Assembly: GCA_024235695.1 (NCBI GenBank)
Contig: JACKLX010000002.1
Location: 226,518-290,517 of the forward strand
Length of the DNA stretch: 64,000 nucleotides
Reading direction: 5' to 3'
DNA from: Accumulibacter sp.
Lineage (GTDB): Bacteria; Pseudomonadota; Gammaproteobacteria; Burkholderiales; Rhodocyclaceae
Part shown: positions 57,663 through 64,000 of the stretch, piece after piece
How positions within the stretch are numbered: position 1 is the first letter of the stretch
Layout: the number at the start of each line of letters is the position of its first letter
Made by a program: the position numbers and the translations under genes
The notes under the pieces: generated by a model
Told to the model about the DNA's origin: nothing
What the model saw: the letters and a program-made list of their open reading frames with translations, nothing else
The model's database searches: none

Positions 57663-59195
57663 CTACAGTCCGCGCAGGAAATCACCGAGGCACTGCTCGT
57701 TGACCGCGACGACGTCGTCCGATTCGATGCGAAATTCGCTGGCGACCGTGCCGTGTTCGAGGTAGACCCCCCAGCGCTCGATTGCCAGGCCGTTCTCGGC
57801 CAGCTGGTTGAGGAAATAGAGCAGGCGGTTGTACACCGCGAGGTACTTGCTCTGGTCGGCGTAAATGGTGATGCCGGCGCGGCACGGCCGCAGGAGTTCC
57901 CTGACGTCGATGCCGTTGTTGCCGAGCGGCGCGTTCGGCGGCAGGCCGCGCAGCTCGAAGTTCTGCTCGCGGATGATGCTGCTGAGCCGGCCGGTCAGCG
58001 CCGGAACGCTCGCCAGGTCGTCGACGAAAACGAGCTTTCGCTGCGTTCTGGCTGCCGCCGGCCCGGTCTGGGCGGCGGCTGCGGCGCGTTCGCGCCGGAT
58101 CTTTTCCGTGTGCAGGCGTTCGATGCGTTCAAGGACCTCGCTCCTGAAACCGGCGAGATGGGTGACGCGCAGGGACTCGGTGGCGAACAGCGCGGCGTGC
58201 GCTGGATCGACGATCTGGCCGTCGACCGGCGGCTGCTCGCACCACTGCATGATCGGCCGGCCGGCCTGGCGGGCGCGCTCGAACTGCAACTGCGGCAGCG
58301 GCGCCGGGAAACCTCTGGCCTTGCGGCCGGCGGTCGGCGACAGCAGCTGGACGAACAGGTCGCTGCGCGCGAGATCGGCGGCGAAGGCGGCGCCGAATTC
58401 CTCGCAGCTCAGGCCGACGTAGTCGCCTTCGGGCAGGACGACGATCCCTTCGGGCTCGAGCGCCAGCTTGACGGCGTTGCGCTGCAGTTCGAGATCCTCG
58501 GTGGTATCGGCGAGCAAGACGGTGCCCAGCGCTGCGCTGGCGTCCTGGCGCCTGGCGTCTGCCACGGCCGCTTCCGGTTCGCTGGTGGGCAGGCCCGCTT
58601 TCGCCGCAGCGGCGTCCACCGGCGCGGCTGCGCGCAAGCTGCGAAGCCTGCTGTCGATCGCCACGCGCAGTTCGTTCAGGACACTCCAGTAGTGCGCCGC
58701 GACCTTGTGGCCGCTGTCCTTCGGGCTCGGGTAGCCGGCCAGCACCGGCGATGCGGAATTGACCGGTTGATACCAGAACTTGGCGTGGATCAGGCGCTTG
58801 CGCAGCGCGCCGATGATCGGCGGCACCGCCGTGAAGGCGTCGAAGGGGAAGATCTCGACGACGAAGACGTCGGCCGGCTTCTCCGGGTCGCCGCCATGCG
58901 TGTGGACGAAGTGTTGGAGTTCGTCGCCGCACCATTTCGAATCGAGATAATTCTGTGACAGCAGCAGGACCAGCAAGCGGCTGCGCTCCACCCTGGTCAG
59001 CAGCTCGCCGCTGAACTCGTCGCCGGGTTTCAGCTGGTGGTCGATGAAGATCCGCTTCCTGAGTACGCCCGGCCCTTCGTTGAGGTTGGCGGCCAGCGCG
59101 CTGACCCAGCCGACCGGGCTGGACGCGCCCAGGGCGACGCCATTGTCGGCATGGGCGTAGCTGACGAAAATATCGTGCGTCTCAGCAGGGTCCAT
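57663..59195 (-). CDS. Multi-module TIR-domain protein
   Basis: 510 residues from ATG at 59195. Residues 7-100 are a TIR domain: HDIFVSYAHADNG, FIDHQLKPGDEFSGELL, RLLVLLLSQNYLDSKWCGDE. Glu92 in SKWCGDE stands where NAD-cleaving TIR proteins have the catalytic glutamate. About 225-300 (GTVLLADTTEDLELQRNAVK then DLARSDLFVQLLSPT) and about 385-500 (KLVFVDDLASVPALTGRLSS then CRAGITIYAD) look like further Rossmann-like, TIR-type modules. Adjacent STAND protein suggests a sensor-effector pair for defence by NAD depletion or signalling. Role inferred. Confidence 0.8.
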   Translation of the reverse strand: MDPAETHDIFVSYAHADNGVALGASSPVGWVSALAANLNEGPGVLRKRIFIDHQLKPGDEFSGELLTRVERSRLLVLLLSQNYLDSKWCGDELQHFVHTHGGDPEKPADVFVVEIFPFDAFTAVPPIIGALRKRLIHAKFWYQPVNSASPVLAGYPSPKDSGHKVAAHYWSVLNELRVAIDSRLRSLRAAAPVDAAAAKAGLPTSEPEAAVADARRQDASAALGTVLLADTTEDLELQRNAVKLALEPEGIVVLPEGDYVGLSCEEFGAAFAADLARSDLFVQLLSPTAGRKARGFPAPLPQLQFERARQAGRPIMQWCEQPPVDGQIVDPAHAALFATESLRVTHLAGFRSEVLERIERLHTEKIRRERAAAAAQTGPAAARTQRKLVFVDDLASVPALTGRLSSIIREQNFELRGLPPNAPLGNNGIDVRELLRPCRAGITIYADQSKYLAVYNRLLYFLNQLAENGLAIERWGVYLEHGTVASEFRIESDDVVAVNEQCLGDFLRGL

Positions 59196-59422
59196 TGCTG
59201 CCTCGTTGGGATGTGGGCCGGGGTCTGTCGTGTCGGCGCGCGCCTGCGCCGAGGATATTAGCAGCCGCGTATCGCGGGCAGCGTGTTTTTCGCGCCGCGT
59301 GACCGGCGGCCGCCCTGGCTGCTCCCCGGAAGAAACATCCGTCGCCGCGGCTGGCTCGATCTGTGCGACACTTTGTTCTTTAACTTGCTCTGGCCGTTGA
59401 CGCGGCCAATGGGGGAAACGCC
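59196..59422. other. Divergent gap between the TIR gene and the small basic protein gene
   Basis: 227 nt. Promoters for both directions are expected; no strong hexamers stand out. GGGGGAAA at about 59411-59418 is the ribosome site for the next gene. Confidence 0.5.
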
Positions 59423-59608
59423 TTGGCAAAACCAAACTACCAGTTCGAGAAGCGCCAGAGAGAGCTCGAGAAGAAGCGCAAGAAGGAAGAAAAACGGCAG
59501 CTGGCGCTTGCCGCAAAGGCACCGGCAGCCAGTGACGACGCGTCGGACTCGACCGGGCAGGCGGCTTCGACGGCATCCGGAGGCTCGGGAACCGCAAGCG
59601 AAAGCTGA
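59423..59608 (+). CDS. Small basic protein, TTG start
   Basis: 61 residues. Starts at TTG 59423 after GGGGGAAA: MAKPNYQFEKRQRELEKKRK then KKEEKRQLAL, a charged helix, followed by an Ala/Ser/Gly tail. Short proteins with this 'MAKPNY-FEKRQREL-KK' start are common in betaproteobacteria; their function is unknown. Possibly nucleic-acid- or ribosome-binding given the charge. Confidence 0.65.
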   Translation: MAKPNYQFEKRQRELEKKRKKEEKRQLALAAKAPAASDDASDSTGQAASTASGGSGTASES

Positions 59609-59631
59609 CCGACACGGCCGCTTCGAGCGTC

Positions 59632-60801
59632 GTGCCACTGCATCTCCTGGTTCTCTGCGTGCCGGCTTTTCTGGTCGCTGCCGCGGGTCTTCTCGCCGGC
59701 TTCGTCTTTCTTGGCTCGCTGCGCTTGCCACGCGTCCAGCGCTGCGGCGCCGCCACCCTGATCCTGCCGCTGACCGGCGAGGCGGCCGGCCTCGGTGACT
59801 TGTTGCGGGCGATCGAAGCGCAGAGCCTGGCGCCGCGACGGCTGCTGATCTGCCTGGAGAGCCGCGACGATCCGGCGCATGCCCGAGCCACGCGGCTGGC
59901 GGGCGAGACGACCCTGCCGATCGAGATCGTCATCGCCGGCGAGGCCAGCCACTGCGCGCAGAAATGCCGCAATCAGATCGCCGGCCTGCAGCGTATCGAC
60001 GCGGCCGATCAAGTCGTGATCCTGCTCGACGCCGACATCGCGCCGCCGCGGTGGTGGCTGTCGGCGCTGGCGACGCCGATCCTCGACGGCAGCGCCGACG
60101 TCGTCACCGGCTACCGCTGGCCGACGATCGATGGCGGCGCCTTCGCGGCGCACCTGGCGGCGGCGATCGACCGCGGCATCGCCTTGCTGCCTCGCCTGGC
60201 CGGTTTTCAGGTCACCTGGGGCGGCTCGCTGGCCCTGTCGCCGGCGGCGCTGGCCCGCCTCGGCGCGGGCCGCGTTCTCGCCGACACGCTGTCCGACGAC
60301 TGCACGATCGGTGCGCAGGCCGCGACCCTCGGTCTGCGCGTGCTGACCCGGCGCGCCCTGCTGGTGCCGACGCCGGCGAACGGTGGCGTCGCCGCGGTGT
60401 GGCGTTTCGGCCGCCGGCAGTACCAGATCATCCGCGTCTATCGCCCAGGCCTGTGGTGGCTGGCACTGCTGGCGGTGAGCGCGCGGCTGCTGGCCTGGGC
60501 AATCCTGCTGGCGCAGCTCGAGCAGTGGTGGGCGCGCCTGGCCCTTCTCGGACTGCTCGCATGCGCGCTGCTGGCGACCCTGCTGCAGACTCTGGTCGGC
60601 CGCCGTCTGGGTTTCGCCGAACCGCCCGCGTTGACGCTTGGGCAGGCGGCGCTGTGCCTGTTCAGGCCGCTGGTCGATGCCTTCCACTGGAGCCTGGTGG
60701 TCGCCGCCGCCGACGCACGTCGCATCCGTTGGGGCCACATCACCTACCGCGTCACCGGCCCGGCGCAGATCGCCATCGCCAGCCGCCGCCGATGGCCGTG
60801 A
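59632..60801 (+). CDS. Glycosyltransferase, GT2/GT21-like (HpnI type)
   Basis: 389 residues from GTG 59632. N-terminal membrane helix LHLLVLCVPAFLVAAAGLL, then a GT-A-type core: LILPLTGEAAGLGDLLRAIE, VILLDADIAPP (metal/nucleotide Asp residues about 132-134), LSDDCTIGAQAA and the R-rich FGRRQYQII of ceramide-glucosyltransferase-like enzymes; two to three C-terminal membrane helices. Relatives include HpnI of the hopanoid pathway. Its stop overlaps the P450 start by 10 nt. Confidence 0.75.
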   Translation: MPLHLLVLCVPAFLVAAAGLLAGFVFLGSLRLPRVQRCGAATLILPLTGEAAGLGDLLRAIEAQSLAPRRLLICLESRDDPAHARATRLAGETTLPIEIVIAGEASHCAQKCRNQIAGLQRIDAADQVVILLDADIAPPRWWLSALATPILDGSADVVTGYRWPTIDGGAFAAHLAAAIDRGIALLPRLAGFQVTWGGSLALSPAALARLGAGRVLADTLSDDCTIGAQAATLGLRVLTRRALLVPTPANGGVAAVWRFGRRQYQIIRVYRPGLWWLALLAVSARLLAWAILLAQLEQWWARLALLGLLACALLATLLQTLVGRRLGFAEPPALTLGQAALCLFRPLVDAFHWSLVVAAADARRIRWGHITYRVTGPAQIAIASRRRWP

Positions 60802-62216
60802 TCCTGTCGCTGGTCGGTCGCCTGGCCGGCCGCTCGCCGCTGCTGACCCGCCTCGCCGGACGCTTGATGGCCTACGAGTTGCGTCACCTCAAGGGCAAGC
60901 CCGTCGAACGGCAGTTGCTGGTCTACCAGCTGCCCGATGCGCAGTTGGCGCTGGCCAACGACCTGCGCGTCGCCGATACCATCCTCAGCGACCGTGCCGG
61001 CAGTTTTCCCAAGGCCGCGGTGCTCGAGCGGCTGCTGCGGCCGCTGATCGGCGGTGGCGTCTTCGGGCAAGCTGGCGGTGAGCCGGTCAAGCAGGCACGA
61101 CGGATTTTCGTGCGCGCCCTGACGCGCATCCCCGAGCAGCGGGTGGCCGAGGTGGCCGCTGACCTGACACGTGCCTACCTCGCCGACTGGCAGCGCGGCG
61201 GTGGCGAGGTGGCGATCCCCAGCGAACTGTCGCGGCTGACCATCGACATCGTCAGCGAGGCGAGCCTCGGTGCACGCTTCAGCGCCGCCGAGGGACGGCG
61301 CTTCGTCGAGTTGTTCTTCGCCTATCACCGGCGGGTGAATCCGGTACTGCTGCTGCTCAGTCCGCAGGACACGGCGGCGCAGGAGCACCTGGTCGAGCGC
61401 ATGGGGCTGACGGCGATCGGCGCCGAGATGCGCGACCTGATCCGCAAGCGTTTCGTCTCGCCGCTGCTCGCTGCGACGCCGGACGCGGCGCGTGCTCCCT
61501 TCGCCGCGACCCTGCTCGACGCCGCGGCGGCCGGCGAGGGCGTCGATCGATCCGCCGCTGGCGATGCGGCCCGGCACGAGGCGATGCTCGACGAGATCGC
61601 GGTGATGCTGCTCGCCGGCCACGAGACCACCGCCTCGGTGCTCAGCTGGCTGCTCTGGGAACTGGCCGCCGCGCCGGCCGAGCAGGACGCCGTCGGCACG
61701 CTGCTTGCCACAGCCGCGGCCGCCGATGGACGCGCCGGCGCGAACGCCGACGGTGGTGCCGACGAACCGGTGACGCGGCGCCTGGCAGCGCTGATCCAGG
61801 AGGCGCTGCGGCTCTACCCGCCAATCGCCTTCCTCTTGCGCGAAACGACCGAGGCGGTGAGCTTTCGCGAGCGGCCGCTCAAGGCCGGTGGCTACCTGGT
61901 CGTGTCGCCATGGACGATTCAACGCCACCGGGCATTGTGGCCGCAACCCGATCGCTTCGACCCCGGGCGCTGGCTGGCCGCCGAGCCGCCGGCGGCGCTC
62001 GCCGACCGGCTGGCGATGATCCCCTTCGGTTACGGGCCGCGCGTATGCCCCGGCAAGCGCTTCGCCGAGGCCGAGATGCACGCCATCCTCGCCGCGCTGC
62101 TCGGCAACTGCCGCATCGCTCGCACCCGCGGTCGAACGCCGCATCCCTTGGGCAGCCTCACCTCGCGGCCCGATTACGACTTCCGCCTGCGCATCACGCC
62201 GCGCGGCGCCGGCTGA
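60792..62216 (+). CDS. Cytochrome P450
   Basis: 474 residues; ATG 60792. Haem-binding FGYGPRVCPGKRFAEAE with the Cys ligand at about 419; I-helix LLAGHETTASVLS (oxygen activation, about 273-285); ExxR in IQEALRLYPPIAFLLRE. No membrane anchor at the N-terminus. A soluble bacterial-type mono-oxygenase; substrate unknown, possibly a lipid or terpenoid given the glycosyltransferase before it. Methyltransferase gene follows after 4 nt. Confidence 0.92.
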   Translation: MAVILSLVGRLAGRSPLLTRLAGRLMAYELRHLKGKPVERQLLVYQLPDAQLALANDLRVADTILSDRAGSFPKAAVLERLLRPLIGGGVFGQAGGEPVKQARRIFVRALTRIPEQRVAEVAADLTRAYLADWQRGGGEVAIPSELSRLTIDIVSEASLGARFSAAEGRRFVELFFAYHRRVNPVLLLLSPQDTAAQEHLVERMGLTAIGAEMRDLIRKRFVSPLLAATPDAARAPFAATLLDAAAAGEGVDRSAAGDAARHEAMLDEIAVMLLAGHETTASVLSWLLWELAAAPAEQDAVGTLLATAAAADGRAGANADGGADEPVTRRLAALIQEALRLYPPIAFLLRETTEAVSFRERPLKAGGYLVVSPWTIQRHRALWPQPDRFDPGRWLAAEPPAALADRLAMIPFGYGPRVCPGKRFAEAEMHAILAALLGNCRIARTRGRTPHPLGSLTSRPDYDFRLRITPRGAG

Positions 62217-62220
62217 GCCG

Positions 62221-63165
62221 ATGTCCGAAGCGCTTCCCCCGTGCCCGATCACCGGCCGGCCGGCGCGCCGCCGGGTGCATGGCGTGTCGACCCGGGCGCT
62301 GCTGGCGATGTGGCGTGCGGCCGGCGCCGGCGACCTCGGCCACCTCTTTGCCGACGCGCCGCAGGTGGTGCTCTACGAATCGGACAGCGGCCTCCACTTC
62401 TTCGCTCCGCGGCCTGCCGGCGACGCCGATTTCTACCGGCGCTTCTACGCCACGCACGCGGTGCACGCGACGCTCAGCGCGCATTCGCAAGCGCGTCGCG
62501 AGTTCGTCAACGCCGCCCGCCACATTGCCGCCGGTTCCCTGGTGCTCGACGTCGGTTGCGGCAGTGGCGCCTTCCGCGAGCACCTGCCGCAGTGTACCTA
62601 TCGTGGTCTCGACCCCTTCGCGGAACCCGGCTTGGCCGCCGACGTGATCCGCCAGAGCCTCGCCGAGCATTTGCACGAGGCGCGCGGCCGCTACGACGTG
62701 GTCACCGCCTTTCAGGTCATCGAACACGTCGCCGAGCCGCTCGACTTCGCCAGGCAACTGCTCGCCCTGCTGCGGCCGGGCGGCACGCTGATCATCGGCG
62801 CGCCGCTGCACCCCTCGCCGCTGACCGAGATCCCCAACTTCCTGTTCAACGCCCCGCCGCACCATCTCACCTGGTGGACCGCTGGCGCCTGCCGGGCGCT
62901 CGCCGAGGCCATCGGCGTCGAGCCGCTCGAGATCGCCGAGGTCCCAGCGTCGCCGCATGAGGCGATCGTGTACTGGATGAACCGCTTCTCGCTCTTGCGC
63001 GCGCGGCCCGGCCCGGACGAGCGCTACCTCGCGCATCGCTGGGGCTGGCACCTCAACCTGGTCGTCAGCTACCTGCTCGCCCGTCTGGCGACGCCCGTGC
63101 TGCCGCCACCGCAGGGCGGACGCCCGTGCAATGTCATGCTCGTGGCGCGCTCGCGGCCGGGGTAG
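62221..63165 (+). CDS. SAM-dependent methyltransferase, class I
   Basis: 314 residues; ATG 62221. SAM site LVLDVGCGSGAFREHLPQ at about 106-123, then YDVVTAFQVIEHVAEPLDF and LLRPGGTLIIGAPL. The N-terminal 85 residues contain CPITGRPARRRVHGVSTRAL, a zinc-like or recognition segment seen in many sugar/lipid methyltransferases. Ends the glycosyltransferase-P450 group. Confidence 0.85.
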   Translation: MSEALPPCPITGRPARRRVHGVSTRALLAMWRAAGAGDLGHLFADAPQVVLYESDSGLHFFAPRPAGDADFYRRFYATHAVHATLSAHSQARREFVNAARHIAAGSLVLDVGCGSGAFREHLPQCTYRGLDPFAEPGLAADVIRQSLAEHLHEARGRYDVVTAFQVIEHVAEPLDFARQLLALLRPGGTLIIGAPLHPSPLTEIPNFLFNAPPHHLTWWTAGACRALAEAIGVEPLEIAEVPASPHEAIVYWMNRFSLLRARPGPDERYLAHRWGWHLNLVVSYLLARLATPVLPPPQGGRPCNVMLVARSRPG

Positions 63166-63178
63166 CCGCAAGGCTCTG

Positions 63179-63251
63179 TCGCCCGATGAATCGGGCTCCT
63201 GCTTACGCTGGCGAGACGTCTTGTTGGGTCGGTGCCCGATTCATCGGGCGA
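63179..63251. terminator. 18-bp inverted repeat between convergent genes
   Basis: Arms 63179-63196 (tcgcccgatgaatcgggc) and 63234-63251 are exact reverse complements, 37 nt apart, between the methyltransferase (plus) and hsdM (minus). Each arm is itself nearly palindromic, a shape seen in REP-like elements as well as in terminators. Confidence 0.5.
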
Positions 63252-63262
63252 TGTTTCCCTGC

Positions 63263-64000
63263 TCAGTCGAATCGCGAGGCCGTGCCATCGCCGTTCAGAT
63301 CACCGGCAATCAAGCGGAACTGCTCCAGCGCTGCTTCGAGATCGTCGACGATTTCCTGCGCGATCACCTCGGGCGGTGGCAGATTGTCGCTGTCGGCGAG
63401 GCTGTCGTCCTTGAGCCAGAAGATGTCCAGGCTGGCCTTGTCGCGGGCGATCACTTCGTCGTAGGAGTACACGCGCCAGTGGCCGTCGGGGCCTGTTGCA
63501 CGGGCGGAATCCACCTGCGCGCTCCAGGTCGGCGTGCGCTCGTGACGGTTGGCCGGGCGATCGGCCGGCTCGCCTGCCCGTCGCCCCTGATACAGGCGGA
63601 CAAACTCGTCGAGATCGGCGCGTTTCAGCGGCCTGGTCTTGAGCGTGAAGTGCTGGTTGGTGCGCAGGTCGTAAATCCACAGCTTTCTGGTCCACGCCGT
63701 CTGGCTGGCCGGCTTCTTGTCGAAAAAGAGGACATTGGCCTTGACGCCCTGCGCGTAGAACAGGCCGGTCGGCAGGCGCAGCAGGGTATGCACCTCGCAC
63801 TCGTGCAGCAGCTTGCGGCGGATCGTTTCGCCAGCGCCGCCCTCGAAGAGCACGTTGTCGGGCACCACCACCGCGGCGCGGCCATGCGGCTTGAGCAGCG
63901 TCTTGATATGCTGCACGAAGTTGAGCTGCTTGTTCGAGGTCGTCGCCCAGAAGTCGTCGCGCTCGATCACCTCCTTCTCGGTGCTGCGCCTGCCGTCGGC
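63263..64000 (-). CDS. hsdM: Type I restriction-modification methyltransferase subunit HsdM, C-terminal part
   Basis: About 246 residues of the C-terminal part; the gene starts beyond the window. NKQLNFVQHIKTLLKPHGRA then VVVPDNVLFEGGAGETIRRK and LPTGLFYAQGVKANVLFF are the end of the N6-adenine methyltransferase domain; the NPPF/Y catalytic motif lies outside. Works with HsdS and HsdR. Ends NGDGTASRFD. Confidence 0.9.
   Translation of the reverse strand, partial: ADGRRSTEKEVIERDDFWATTSNKQLNFVQHIKTLLKPHGRAAVVVPDNVLFEGGAGETIRRKLLHECEVHTLLRLPTGLFYAQGVKANVLFFDKKPASQTAWTRKLWIYDLRTNQHFTLKTRPLKRADLDEFVRLYQGRRAGEPADRPANRHERTPTWSAQVDSARATGPDGHWRVYSYDEVIARDKASLDIFWLKDDSLADSDNLPPPEVIAQEIVDDLEAALEQFRLIAGDLNGDGTASRFD

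Noticed and set aside
56058-58958. A 966-residue open frame on the plus strand across the TIR/STAND operon
   Set aside because: It lies opposite two clear protein genes with known domains; its own sequence has no recognisable family features and reflects high GC at third positions.

Overview
The window is a GC-rich bacterial chromosome segment. A PEP-CTERM protein with a sigma-54 promoter, the leuS-lptE-holA-proA order, a periplasmic chalcone-isomerase-like protein and general codon style all point to a betaproteobacterium, most plausibly Rhodocyclales / 'Candidatus Accumulibacter'-like. This is inference from gene content, not from a marker comparison.

Positions 1-26,540 are the distal part of an extracellular contractile injection system (eCIS, a phage-tail-like particle related to Afp/PVC). 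In order it holds the hub (gpD-like), the spike (gpV-like), a protein with a C-terminal membrane segment, gp25, the gpJ-like and gpI-like baseplate proteins, two small PKD/Ig-like proteins, two related baseplate-associated proteins, a 1669-residue protein, a protein in the tape-measure position and the AAA+ ATPase. Most genes overlap by 1-8 nt or sit within 50 nt of each other, so they are probably co-transcribed. Tube and sheath genes must lie before the window. Directly after the ATPase come two DUF4157 proteins, the usual eCIS effector class. One is a large protein ending in a glycine-rich hydrophobic region. The other combines DUF4157, an OmpA-like domain and a metzincin-like HExxHxxGxxD site, and its stop overlaps a small gene resembling the emfourin family of metalloprotease inhibitors.

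Positions 26,750-35,370 hold a PEP-CTERM protein with a good sigma-54 promoter, a phosphoketolase with two hairpins upstream, two related secreted proteins, a small unknown protein, and an ECF sigma factor with a membrane protein likely to be its anti-sigma partner, followed by a lipoprotein.

Positions 35,400-53,600 are mostly housekeeping: leuS, lptE, holA, proA, ogt, xerD, cobS-cobC, cutA-dsbD, an ABC-2 exporter with a hydrolase and a ferredoxin, a J-domain protein and a VanZ-like protein. An AT-richer lipoprotein gene with a hydrolase-like motif interrupts this part at 45.25-46.2 kb.

Positions 53,700-59,200 hold a two-gene TIR / nSTAND1-WD40 operon, with 15 nearly identical WD repeats, that looks like a sensor-effector immunity or cell-death system. 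Positions 59,400-63,165 hold a glycosyltransferase, a cytochrome P450 and a methyltransferase in tight order. The window ends inside a type I restriction-modification hsdM gene on the minus strand, which together with the TIR/STAND pair suggests a defence-rich neighbourhood.
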